Of a stretch of 36,555 nt of DNA, positions 19,601 through 26,759 are shown in pieces; within the stretch, counting starts at the first letter, position 1; every line of letters starts with the position of its first letter. A program made the position numbers and the translations under genes. This stretch comes from Gilliamella intestini (lineage in GTDB: Bacteria; Pseudomonadota; Gammaproteobacteria; Enterobacterales; Orbaceae): positions 1-36,555 of the forward strand of contig NZ_FMBA01000023.1 in assembly GCF_900094935.1 (NCBI RefSeq), read 5' to 3'. Below the pieces are notes generated by a model, which worked only from the letters and a program-made list of their open reading frames with translations, had not been told where the DNA came from and did not search any database.

Positions 19601-20631
19601 TAATATCCCATACCACCTTCACCACCAAAACCGCCTACAATATACCCATAATTATCTATTTTCAGATCATCGCCTTTAATTGCATCACCACCATTACCGC
19701 CATTACCACCAAAGCCTTCATAAATAGGACTCATAACGTTAACACCTGATCCACCATGCATTCCAGCAATTTTACCTCTATTGGTAATTTTTTTATGATT
19801 GCCTAAAATGGCGGTGCCTCCTTCACCACCATTCGAACCTATTCCTTGTTGTGCATTATTATGTCCATAATAGGCATATCCACCGCGGATATATCCATCA
19901 TTTTCAATGATTTGATTATCACCGAAAATGGCAACGCCACCATTACCTGACTTACCGACCTCCAATCCTGCAGTAATTGTATATGAAGCGCCACCACCAT
20001 TAATTTCTCCACTATTAGTAATAACCAAATAATTGCCACTAATAGCTCCACCACCATCTCCAGCATCACCAGAATTGCCATTATAATCATTATCATTATC
20101 ATTATCATTATCACTATACGATCCGAAACCAGCCCTACCGCCTTCACCGCCATTAATTGTCCCGTCATTAATTATTTTTAGTCGATCGCCTTTTATCGCT
20201 AAGGCACCATTTCCACCATTGCCTCCAGTATAGCTATCTTCGTCAGATACTTGTTCTCCAGAAAACCCTTTACCTCCGTTACCGCCAGAAATAAAAACAT
20301 CAGAATCGATAGTAATAACATTATCTTCTGGTTTTGTTTCAGCCCCTGTTTCAAATATATAAGCGGCTTTTCCGTCTGTGCCATTTTTTGTACTCTTTGA
20401 TGTACCATCAGTTCCATTTAATCCATCTATTGGTTCAAGTTGGTATTTGCTACCATCTGCTGGCAAGGTGATGTTTTGAGTTTCGGCAAAAGCGCCACTA
20501 CTCAAAAATAGACTACCTAAGGTTATTGCTGCTATTTTTATTGTTGTTTTTTTGTGGGCGCAAGTAAGCTCGCTTACAACTACCCATGACTGACGTAAAG
20601 CATCCCAAATTAATCGATAGATATGATTCAT
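16696..20631 (-). CDS. Giant autotransporter with glycine-rich repeat passenger
   Basis: A 1311-residue type Va autotransporter. The N-terminus (MNHIYRLIWDALRQSWVVVS, ELTCAHKK) is an extended signal peptide region, with cleavage likely after GAFA at residue 49. From about 145 to 575 the passenger consists of about eleven imperfect units of 30-50 residues. Each has a core such as AISGDNLNIKN or AINSNHTSIINEGQIIGG, followed by a glycine-rich spacer (GGNGGNGG). This predicts a regular beta-helix. An Asn-Asp run (DNDNDNDNDYN near 174-184) is encoded by hexanucleotide repeats. An autotransporter-associated strand repeat (GTLILSAKNSYSGATNINNG) lies near 755. The pertactin-type barrel (SVWARITQGHSKNT onward, about 1028-1311) ends in GIKYLF, with the terminal Phe typical of outer-membrane proteins. 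No protease or lipase motif is evident. It is a single-gene unit with its own terminators, likely an adhesin or surface structural protein. Confidence 0.94.
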   Translation of the reverse strand: MNHIYRLIWDALRQSWVVVSELTCAHKKTTIKIAAITLGSLFLSSGAFAETQNITLPADGSKYQLEPIDGLNGTDGTSKSTKNGTDGKAAYIFETGAETKPEDNVITIDSDVFISGGNGGKGFSGEQVSDEDSYTGGNGGNGALAIKGDRLKIINDGTINGGEGGRAGFGSYSDNDNDNDNDYNGNSGDAGDGGGAISGNYLVITNSGEINGGGASYTITAGLEVGKSGNGGVAIFGDNQIIENDGYIRGGYAYYGHNNAQQGIGSNGGEGGTAILGNHKKITNRGKIAGMHGGSGVNVMSPIYEGFGGNGGNGGDAIKGDDLKIDNYGYIVGGFGGEGGMGYYYDTDTETETYNPGKGGDGGMAISGDNLNIKNYKNARIEGGGGGRGGYGGMGDSSGRAGHAINSNHSTIANDGIIQGGSLHYAAYTNEDHGGYGINGDYLTITNGHNGEIYGGSGLGQAGIAINSNHTSIINEGQIIGGDGYGYDASSASGGHAINGSYLTITNTNSAIIQGGRVEVEEGIAGIAINGDNLNIRNQGSIICGDSSNNDCGTAIYFTGGQNNLTLQDGSDIQGDIVLASGSDNTLQITSEAQTTVDGSFEIGSNTSVTLSGQKLSFSKNANFGSGTTLTFTEGASLHADSITFNNTKIKTNITNWMQTDILLVSSINGINGNYEYSITNDLLTEGAKDYAGLYLNNGNRDLVYGLKWNDFSGDGYGTFDLKSGAIFNLKVSLTDNTSNINNINGWDGKSLTKEGLGTLILSAKNSYSGATNINNGTLKLDIDNAIANTTDVTIAEEGTLNLGGHDQKIAHIYNQGKMLINDFDANVLDNAVTVTGDMYNKGTLILNNCQNCAGQTYVQQGNWIGEGGTVQFGTVLADDASITDRLKITGSATGTTKVKVINEGGHGAHTIEGIELISTGSSTENAFQQDGRIIAGSYEYHLQQGDNFGNNMNKWYLTSEINYSGSEKDANIGNTPNSSNKKIRVFRPEAGSYVNNLAAANNLFTMRLQDRQDHIGQANLSNDGNKHNSVWARITQGHSKNTTSDKQLKTTANRTVFQLGGDVLTNSFFIQDELHIGLTGGYGKQNSTTRSHISKYRSDGKVEGYNIGLYGTWYQNIQEREGAYADSWILYNWFNNRVQGEQLANEKYHSHGFTASLELGYEYKIASFFTDGDMFNDIYIRPQAQVMWLDVKANDHTENNGTRVYGEGDGNIQTRLGMRISLNRHNQNIKSGTQIEPFAEFNWLHNTKNYAVNMTDATTNIQGTKNVAEAKIGIEGRIKDNLYLSGNISQQFGEHAQRDTQGIVGIKYLF
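18907..20199 (-). repeat. About eleven imperfect repeats in the autotransporter passenger
   Basis: Each unit encodes A-I-x-G-D/N-x-L-x-I-x-N-x-G-x-I-x-G-G followed by a variable glycine-rich stretch. Examples in order are AIKGDRLKIINDGTINGG, AISGNYLVITNSGEINGG, AIFGDNQIIENDGYIRGG, AILGNHKKITNRGKIAG, AIKGDDLKIDNYGYIVGG and AINSNHSTIANDGIIQGG. The units are diverged at the DNA level. Confidence 0.85.
20086..20113 (-). repeat. Hexanucleotide tandem repeat inside the autotransporter gene
   Basis: The plus strand carries consecutive ATTATC units, which encode the alternating Asn-Asp run near residue 180 of the autotransporter. The unit length is a multiple of three, so copy-number change would lengthen or shorten the run without breaking the frame. 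Confidence 0.7.
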
Positions 20632-20944
20632 TTAATGTTCCTTATATTCCAAATATTTTCTAATTTAATTTAATTTTTATACAAAAATCACTAATGACAT
20701 AATTAATATATTTTTATATTAAATATCATTTTAATGAGTAGTGCTAAGATTGTATCTTTTAGAAATAGAAATTCAGAAAAATTCCATTAATAAAATAATT
20801 TTTTAGACGATATTATAGTAAACTTAACATTAATTGATTGTGTAGAAAACACCGTTTATGTTTATTAACATAAACGGCTATGATGTTATTAGACTGCTAT
20901 TTTCTTAAATAAAAATAAGTTACTTAGAACGAAATAAATTATAG
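20632..20944. other. 313-bp intergenic region between ybaB and the second autotransporter
   Basis: No gene is supported. It holds the ybaB-side terminator at 20852-20877 and, next to the autotransporter, very A/T-rich DNA that should include its promoter. I see no clear -35/-10 pair or operator that stands out from the background. Confidence 0.5.
20852..20877 (-). terminator. Rho-independent terminator of dnaX-ybaB
   Basis: CCGTTTATG (20852-20860) pairs perfectly with CATAAACGG (20869-20877), with two more A-T pairs inside. On the minus strand it is followed by TGTTTTC. It lies about 70 bp past the ybaB stop. Confidence 0.6.
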
Positions 20945-21283
20945 CTAAAACGGCATTTTAAAACCCGGTGGTAATTGCATGCCACCTGTAACTTGTGCCA
21001 TTCGTTCTTTTTGTGCTTCGTCTAAACGACGGCTTGCATCGTTATAAGCTGCTGCAATAAGATCTTCTAGCATTTCTTTATCATCTTCGGTTAATAGCGA
21101 TGGATCGATTTCAACGCGTTTACAGCTATGTGTACCGTTAACGGTCACTTTAACCATACCTGCACCTGATTCGCCTGTAACTTCTAATTTTGCGATCTCT
21201 TCTTGTGCTTGTTGCATTTTTGCTTGCATTTGTTGGGCTTGTTTCATTAAATTGCCCAATCCACCTTTTCCACCTGAAAACAT
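20945..21283 (-). CDS. ybaB: YbaB/EbfC nucleoid-associated protein
   Basis: A 112-residue DNA-binding protein of the YbaB/EbfC family (E. coli 109), which forms dimers that bind and bridge DNA. The N-terminal helix [20 protein letters not shown], the central strands with [20 protein letters not shown] and the C-terminal tail PPGFKMPF all match the family. A strong GAGGAATT ribosome binding site precedes the ATG. It follows dnaX after 33 bp in the same direction, as in most gammaproteobacteria. The recR gene that usually completes this operon is not present downstream. Confidence 0.96.
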   Translation of the reverse strand: MFSGGKGGLGNLMKQAQQMQAKMQQAQEEIAKLEVTGESGAGMVKVTVNGTHSCKRVEIDPSLLTEDDKEMLEDLIAAAYNDASRRLDEAQKERMAQVTGGMQLPPGFKMPF

Positions 21284-21316
21284 AATAATTCCTCGTTTTA
21301 AAAAATATGACCATAA

Positions 21317-23554
21317 TTATACAGGACGAACACTTGCTTCATCAATCTTAGCATCAAAATATCGACAAATTGTTGCCACTTTTGGATCTTCAGCAATCGT
21401 TATCTTCGCTTGTGCGAGTTTTTCTTGGTACAACTCTTCGCGCATTTCGATTGGTGTTTTATAATTTAGATCATCATCAATAATAATATTTACATCAAGC
21501 TCTTGGTTACGATGTTTGCAAAGCGCTTTTTTTACTTTAATCACATTCGATACCGAATTAATTAAATGTTTAACGTTTGAACGCAAATGCAACACAATCG
21601 TTTCATTATCTGTTTGCTCAACAGCCGAGTTAACAAAAATTTGCTTAATCAAAGGTGACAAATCCAATTGCTCAATTTCAGCACACCATGCATCCTTTTG
21701 AGCCATTTCTTCAATCAATTTTTTAGTCATTTCGGGTGTTTTTTCACCGTTAAGCGATTCACGAAAGGCTTTAGTATCAACCACAATCTCTTCTTTCATC
21801 GGAATTAAACCACTAGCTTGCCATTGATAATTTTCGGCTGTGATTTCTTCTTCGTCGTTACCATTATCGCTATCATTATCAACATGACTATCATTATTAT
21901 CGGTATTGATAGACTCAACAGGAACCGAATTTTGCTTAATTCGTTCAAGTGATGCGTTGATTACAGGGCTTTTAGGTTGAGCCTTAGCCTCAACCGTTTT
22001 AGACTTTTTTGGATTTTGTTCCTCTTTCATCAACTGCATGCGCATTTCTAAAATGCTTTTAGTCACCGTCGAAACATCATCAGGAATCGCTAAATCATCA
22101 TTTCCAGATTTAGCCATTTTTTCAACTTTTGGGCTAGTAACAGGTGACTTGTCACTCACTGGTTTAGAGGAATTTTGTGATTGCTTAGGTTCAGATAACG
22201 GTGCACTAAACGGTTGTTGCTTTTTAAGCGATGATGACTTAACGGGCTCTGAGTGATTAACCGCGTTATATTCAAGCTGACTTAATTGTTGTGCCTTTGT
22301 AGCTTGTGCTAGTGTTGCATGCGAAATTTGCGTTTGAGAATTAACTGACTTATTACCCTCTGCTTGCTTCGATACATTAGTTTGCTCTATTGCTTGAGCT
22401 TGATGTTGGGTTTGGGTTTGGGTTTGAGTTTGTGGCTGTAGCACAGTTGGCGGAACAACCGCATCAACGGCCTTTGGCATAAAAGCCAAGGCACGTAAAA
22501 AGCTCATTTCAACACCAATTTTTTTATCAGGAGCAAAAGCAAGCTCCTTACGCCCCATTAACAAAATTTGATAAAACAATTGCACATCGTTCGGTGCCAT
22601 ATATTGCGCTAAAAAACGAATACGTTCTTCGTTATCGGTATAATCACCTAATGCGGTTGGCACTACTTGCAATAACGCAATTTGGTGCAATAACGTAATG
22701 GTTTCGGCTAATAAATTATCCCAATCGGCACCTTGCATTGCCGCAGCCTCGATTTGTTGCATTAAGGCATTACCATCACCATGATGCAATGCTTCAACTA
22801 ACGAAAATGGAATTGATTTATCAAGCGTACCAAGCATTACTGCTACTGATTCAGCATCAACCATACCATTACCAAGAGCAATAGCTTGATCGGTTAAACT
22901 TAGCGCATCGCGCATACTGCCATTAGCAGCCTTAGCCAATAGCCCAATGGCCTTGGGGGCGTGGCTAATTTGTTCTAACTGTAAAATATGATCGAGTTGC
23001 TTGCTGATTAACGCTGTGTCAAGTACATTTAGATGTAAATGCAAACAGCGCGACAAAATGGTAATCGGCAACTTTTGTGGATCGGTTGTTGCCAATAAAA
23101 ACTTAACATGTTCGGGTGGCTCTTCTAAGGTTTTTAGTAGTGCATTAAAGCTACTGCGTGAAAGCATATGGACTTCGTCAATCAAGTAGACCTTAAAGCG
23201 CCCTTTGGTTGGTAAGTATTGAATATTATCAAGAATTTCACGGGTGTCTTCGACTTTGGTTCGTGATGCGGCGTCGATTTCGAGCAAGTCAACAAATCTT
23301 CCTTGCTCAATATCACGACAATTATCACAAACGCCGCAAGGTGTTGCCGTAATGCCTGTTTCGCAATTGAGCCCTTTTGCTAATAAACGTGCAATTGACG
23401 TTTTACCCACGCCTCGTGTGCCTGAAAATAAATAAGCATGATGAACGCGACCAAGTGATAGTGCATTAGACAAAATTTTAAGGACATGCTCCTGTCCTAC
23501 AACTTCAGAAAATGATTTTGGTCGCCATTTGCGTGCTAAAACTTGATAACTCAT
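21317..23554 (-). CDS. dnaX: DNA polymerase III subunits tau and gamma
   Basis: Clamp-loader ATPase; full-length tau also ties the polymerase cores and DnaB helicase together. Tau here has 745 residues, about 100 longer than E. coli (643), mainly from an expanded Q/S/K-rich linker (about 365-600) that includes a QTQTQTQT run. The ATPase part is conventional: SYQVLARKWRPKSF start, Walker A SGTRGVGKTS near 43, four zinc cysteines in CETGITATPCGVCDNC, Walker B LIDEVHMLS near 125 and sensor SRCLHLHL. I take the ATG at 23554, giving the family start MSYQ with GGTG just upstream; ATG at 23563 is an alternative. A slippery AAAAAAG at 22004-22010 should produce the short gamma form of 518 residues (see separate entry). 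Confidence 0.97.
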   Translation of the reverse strand: MSYQVLARKWRPKSFSEVVGQEHVLKILSNALSLGRVHHAYLFSGTRGVGKTSIARLLAKGLNCETGITATPCGVCDNCRDIEQGRFVDLLEIDAASRTKVEDTREILDNIQYLPTKGRFKVYLIDEVHMLSRSSFNALLKTLEEPPEHVKFLLATTDPQKLPITILSRCLHLHLNVLDTALISKQLDHILQLEQISHAPKAIGLLAKAANGSMRDALSLTDQAIALGNGMVDAESVAVMLGTLDKSIPFSLVEALHHGDGNALMQQIEAAAMQGADWDNLLAETITLLHQIALLQVVPTALGDYTDNEERIRFLAQYMAPNDVQLFYQILLMGRKELAFAPDKKIGVEMSFLRALAFMPKAVDAVVPPTVLQPQTQTQTQTQHQAQAIEQTNVSKQAEGNKSVNSQTQISHATLAQATKAQQLSQLEYNAVNHSEPVKSSSLKKQQPFSAPLSEPKQSQNSSKPVSDKSPVTSPKVEKMAKSGNDDLAIPDDVSTVTKSILEMRMQLMKEEQNPKKSKTVEAKAQPKSPVINASLERIKQNSVPVESINTDNNDSHVDNDSDNGNDEEEITAENYQWQASGLIPMKEEIVVDTKAFRESLNGEKTPEMTKKLIEEMAQKDAWCAEIEQLDLSPLIKQIFVNSAVEQTDNETIVLHLRSNVKHLINSVSNVIKVKKALCKHRNQELDVNIIIDDDLNYKTPIEMREELYQEKLAQAKITIAEDPKVATICRYFDAKIDEASVRPV
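21975..22024 (-). promoter_or_regulatory. dnaX: Programmed -1 ribosomal frameshift signal in dnaX
   Basis: Three elements known from E. coli dnaX are present in order on the minus strand. A Shine-Dalgarno-like GAGG (22024-22021) lies 10 bases before the slippery heptamer A-AAA-AAG (22010-22004), which is in the correct reading phase (CCA AAA AAG). After an 8-base spacer there is a perfect 7-bp hairpin, GGTTGAG (21995-21989) with CTCAACC (21981-21975). A -1 slip gives GTC then TAA, so gamma would end at residue 518. E. coli uses the same heptamer and stops equally soon after slipping. Confidence 0.85.
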
Positions 23555-24046
23555 AATCACCATAAATTATTGCCATTGAATTTGGCGCTAATCATACCAT
23601 AAAGAGCTAAATTAGTCTTTATATAAGCAATAATCGATATAATATTATCCTATGCAAATTAACGCTTTGTTTTATAACTTTTAAATAGCTAATCGCTTTC
23701 TAATTATGCTATGCCTCGATTAAAGTTTACATCACTCTTTTTTAGCTTGAAACGGTATAGACTCCTGAATATTTTTTACAAAAAATAGAATCTAAAAAGC
23801 GGACAGTTGTATAAATATTCAACACTCAGCAAATAACTTATGTAAAACGTTAATCGGTTTGTTTAAGTATTTTATATTTATGTGTGTTATGTTATTTAAT
23901 GCCTTGTAAGGCGTTGAATATTATAAATAGAATGTTATAGATAAACAGTGGTGTCGATATATCGATTTTAGTAAGATAGTTTTTTATGGATATTTATTGC
24001 CTCATTACTCAAATGACTGTAAATAACGTTAAAGATACCTGCACGC
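23555..24046. other. About 490-bp intergenic region between dnaX and yhbP, with a dispersed repeat
   Basis: No protein-coding gene is supported. It contains the dnaX promoter region and a dispersed repeat (23750-24029) that also occurs between rsmI and ychF. A small GCCTTGTAAGGC palindrome lies near 23901. Confidence 0.55.
23750..24029 (+). repeat. Dispersed intergenic repeat, copy 1
   Basis: Its left part (23750-23796) is nearly identical to 30671-30717 and 30853-30899, sharing AAACGGTATA and CCTGAATATTTTTTAC followed by AAAAAATA. Its right part (23981-24029) matches 31058-31106 at roughly four of five bases, ending ACTGTAAATAACGT in both. The order and rough spacing of the two parts are the same at both loci. 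The left part contains a palindrome ATTTTTT-AC-AAAAAAT. Confidence 0.7.
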
Positions 24047-24472
24047 TTATTTGTCCCAATATGTTTTGATCGCAAATCCTAATAAATTACTTGTCATTTT
24101 TACTCGTTGCAACTGTAAAGCCCAAATCGGCGCTTTGATGACTCTTGCAAAGGGGAATGCTTGATAATATTGCCCATAAGCTTGTTTGGCTTGTTCATTT
24201 TGTAATTGAGTTGCTTTAGCTTGAAATTGGATACCTTGGATTTGCGCAATAGTTTTGGGATTAACGCTAATGGTTCCTGCCACTTGAGGATGTACTAACA
24301 TCGCTTTGGCATGCTGAGTTTTTAGTTCGGAAAGGAAGTATAAGCACATTAGTTGTTCATCAAATACATAAAAAGCATTACACGCCCATGGTGTGTTGTC
24401 TGGTAAGATAACACTGAGTGTTAACACATGATGCTTTTTGATAAATTTTATGATTTTAAGATCAGCTTGCAT
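24047..24472 (-). CDS. yhbP: YhbP-family protein (UPF0306, FMN-binding split-barrel fold)
   Basis: A 141-residue protein aligning along its length with E. coli YhbP: HHVLTLSVILPDNTPWACNA near the N-terminus, FYVFDE, LSELKTQHA, VAGTISVNPKTIAQIQGIQF, FPFARVIKAPIWALQL and a final LGFAIKTYW. The family belongs to the pyridoxamine-phosphate-oxidase-like split-barrel superfamily, but its reaction is unknown. It lies 18 bp downstream of ubiX in the same direction and is probably co-transcribed. No clear terminator follows; downstream DNA is a dispersed repeat. Confidence 0.85.
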   Translation of the reverse strand: MQADLKIIKFIKKHHVLTLSVILPDNTPWACNAFYVFDEQLMCLYFLSELKTQHAKAMLVHPQVAGTISVNPKTIAQIQGIQFQAKATQLQNEQAKQAYGQYYQAFPFARVIKAPIWALQLQRVKMTSNLLGFAIKTYWDK

Positions 24473-24490
24473 ACTTTTAGCTTATATGAG

Positions 24491-25084
24491 TTATTCTGGT
24501 TTGTGATTTAAGTGCAAATCTTCCCCCCAGCGTGGTAGTGTTGGAATATCAAGACCAAATAAGTCAAGTGCTCTAGCTACGCTATGGGTGACGATATCAT
24601 CCAAACATTCAATATGCTGATATAAAGCTGGTACTGGCGGGCATATTACTCCGCCCATAAGGGTGACTGCTTCCATATTTTTTATATGTGCTAAGTTTAA
24701 GGGCGATTCGCGTACCATTAGCACTAAACGACGACGCTCTTTTAATACCACATCGGCAGCGCGGGTGAGTAAATTATCAGATAACCCTTGCGCTATGGCG
24801 GCAAGTGTTCGCATTGAGCAAGGAGCGATCAGCATGCCTATGGTTTTAAATGAACCACTTGCAATGGCAGCGCCAATGTTATTAACAGCATATATTTTAT
24901 CTGCTAGTGATTCTATTTGCGCTAAGCTTATATCAGGTGCTTCGTAAGCGCGTGTGACATGTGCCGCTTTTGAGATCACTACATGTGTTTGGATATTGAG
25001 CGGCTTTAAAAGCGTCAACGCTTTGATTCCATAAGCAAATCCTGTTGCGCCACTAATACCAATTACTATCCGCTGTTGTGTCAT
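24491..25084 (-). CDS. ubiX: Flavin prenyltransferase UbiX
   Basis: Attaches a dimethylallyl group to reduced FMN to make the prenylated cofactor used by UbiD-type decarboxylases, chiefly in ubiquinone synthesis. It has 197 residues. The FMN-binding start [20 protein letters not shown], the conserved [20 protein letters not shown], the [13 protein letters not shown] box and the late [17 protein letters not shown] are all present. I choose ATG at 25084, which has AAGGAA 6 bases upstream; a longer frame starting at 25117 adds 11 residues without family similarity. No ubiD is in this window, so the partner must be elsewhere. A homologue serving phenolic acid decarboxylation (Pad1 type) is the alternative role. 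Confidence 0.93.
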   Translation of the reverse strand: MTQQRIVIGISGATGFAYGIKALTLLKPLNIQTHVVISKAAHVTRAYEAPDISLAQIESLADKIYAVNNIGAAIASGSFKTIGMLIAPCSMRTLAAIAQGLSDNLLTRAADVVLKERRRLVLMVRESPLNLAHIKNMEAVTLMGGVICPPVPALYQHIECLDDIVTHSVARALDLFGLDIPTLPRWGEDLHLNHKPE

Positions 25085-25321
25085 GCTTGTTCCTTTATTA
25101 ATATCAAATTGCAACAAATATCATTAATTACTATTTTAAATAGTTAACCAGTCAAATGATACTTTAAAAAATAAATGATATTAAAGCTTGTTATGAAATA
25201 AATGACTATACCTATCTATTGATACTGAATCAAGTAGTCACTAGCTGTTAGCATGGCTATTACATTAATAATACGTAAATTACATGGGGGAAAGAGTGTT
25301 TATTTATTAGGTTGCGTTTAT

Positions 25322-25351
25322 GGCTACCTTGTATAAGTGGTAGCCTTTTTT
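25322..25351 (+). terminator. Intrinsic terminator reading on the plus strand
   Basis: GGCTACC (25322-25328) pairs perfectly with GGTAGCC (25339-25345) and is followed by TTTTTT. The T-run is on the plus strand, whereas all annotated genes nearby are on the minus strand. It may act on the minus-strand DUF4432 transcript as a simple hairpin (an A-run precedes it there), or it may end an unannotated plus-strand RNA. Confidence 0.65.
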
Positions 25352-25357
25352 AATAAT

Positions 25358-26566
25358 TTATTCTTTAGCCATTGGCTCATTAACAACTTTGGTTTGTTGC
25401 TCACCTTGAATAGCTTTAATCTTTTCTGCATATTTTGTTACAGCGTCTTTATTGGATAATAAGCTATAAGTTAGGGTAAACTCAGTGCTTTGTCCAGGTT
25501 CTAACTGACGCACACGTTTTTGCTCACGTTCGATAGTTACTGGATAAGCAAAACTGGTGCCAGGCTCTAAACCAGTGACATAGCCTTGTTTTAAGGTATC
25601 GGTATTTTTCCACAATGAAAGCACGGGTAGCTGATTAATATTAAAAGCAATACCGGCTGCTTTATCGCCTGCTTTATTGGTTACCATCACCTGTGTTTGC
25701 CCGTTGGTATCAGCAAAAGGATAAACATTAAATACCATTTCATCAAAGCCTTTAGTTGGACCTAAATAAGTTTGCCATGTGTTAAGACCACCTTTTGCAT
25801 AATCGTTAAATGGTGAAATTTCTTTAACAGGTGCTACAAATTTCGCTCCTTCTTCAAGAATTGGAGTGCCAAAATTACTATGATAGATGATCTGATAATC
25901 GCGGGTGTAATCACTCTTATTGGTAACCACATCATGGACAGTAAACTCTTTACTTCCTGGTACATAACTAAGTGATACCCACGTTTCTAGATTACTTTTT
26001 TTGAAGGTATTTTCTTTGATTAGACCTTTAACCGTAATGGTATGCGGTGTTTTATCACTAATATCAACGATTAATTTAGATACAGGAGTATTTTGGGCTC
26101 GACCATGAAGCGTGTACATCATTCCATCAGCTTGAGCCGCATGACCTGTCCATTCAAAACCACAACGAACCATCATTTCGTTAAAGCCATCTAACCAACC
26201 TATTCCACCACGGCTTTCTAAGTTAATATATTTAGGATTAACAACTTCGTCTACTGGTGAATCCCACCCCATACGTACGCCATCACCAACAACAGATAAA
26301 ATACCTAAACCACGAGTTGGAATTAATTTAATAGTAAAATCATCACTAGAAATAGTAAGAAGTTCTGTACCGTCTTGTTTTCCACCTTTGAGCACAGTAT
26401 TTTGAATGGTAAATTTATTACCATTTACACCTAAATCTTGATTTGAAATTGACCAGTTACCTTTAGCAATATTCTTTTCGGTATCTGTTAATACAAACTC
26501 TTTAGCATTGGCGTTATAACTAATCAAACTAAGTACTACAGCTAATGAAACAGTTTTGACTTTCAT
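25358..26566 (-). CDS. Secreted DUF4432 protein, aldose-1-epimerase-like fold
   Basis: A 402-residue protein with a signal peptide (MKVKTVSLAVVLSLISYNANA, cleavage before KEF), so probably periplasmic. The body matches DUF4432, a galactose-mutarotase-like beta-sandwich family: PTRGLGILSVV, MGWDSPVDEVVNP, GGIGWLDGFNEMMVRCG, TLHGRAQNTPV, YQIIYHSNFGTPIL and LEPGTSFAYP. Such proteins probably bind or epimerise sugars, but the substrate is unknown. I choose ATG at 26566: AGGAA lies just upstream, and the alternative ATG at 26578 would start before that site. A LacI-type operator lies between apparent -35 and -10 boxes upstream, suggesting control by a sugar-responsive repressor. It is a single-gene unit. 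Confidence 0.85.
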   Translation of the reverse strand: MKVKTVSLAVVLSLISYNANAKEFVLTDTEKNIAKGNWSISNQDLGVNGNKFTIQNTVLKGGKQDGTELLTISSDDFTIKLIPTRGLGILSVVGDGVRMGWDSPVDEVVNPKYINLESRGGIGWLDGFNEMMVRCGFEWTGHAAQADGMMYTLHGRAQNTPVSKLIVDISDKTPHTITVKGLIKENTFKKSNLETWVSLSYVPGSKEFTVHDVVTNKSDYTRDYQIIYHSNFGTPILEEGAKFVAPVKEISPFNDYAKGGLNTWQTYLGPTKGFDEMVFNVYPFADTNGQTQVMVTNKAGDKAAGIAFNINQLPVLSLWKNTDTLKQGYVTGLEPGTSFAYPVTIEREQKRVRQLEPGQSTEFTLTYSLLSNKDAVTKYAEKIKAIQGEQQTKVVNEPMAKE

Positions 26567-26592
26567 AATATTCCTCATCTTTCATAGTTAAT

Positions 26593-26619
26593 AAAATAGT
26601 ACTGAATCGTTTCAGTCAA
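26593..26619 (-). promoter_or_regulatory. Promoter with LacI-family-type operator upstream of the DUF4432 gene
   Basis: On the minus strand TTGACT (26619-26614) and TATTTT (26598-26593) can serve as -35 and -10 boxes, although the 15-base spacing is short. Between and overlapping them is a near-palindrome centred on CG. The core is TGAATCGTTTCA on the plus strand (26603-26614), one base from TGAAACGTTTCA, the classic operator of many LacI/GalR regulators. The position would block RNA polymerase. The regulator is not in the window. Confidence 0.5.
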
Positions 26620-26759
26620 TATGGCACAAAATAGCAACAATAAACAAAAGAAATATTATAAAAATGAGAAGTTATTCACACTTTTCCGACATCAAATAAT
26701 TGCACATTATAAAATTGTTTTATTTATCCGAATCAGTGTGAAATGTTTGTAGATCAGTG

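Noticed and set aside
22385-22440. QTQTQT-encoding hexamer repeat in dnaX as a phase-variation site
   Set aside because: The unit is in-frame and lies in a low-complexity linker of an essential gene, so it is more simply relaxed linker sequence.
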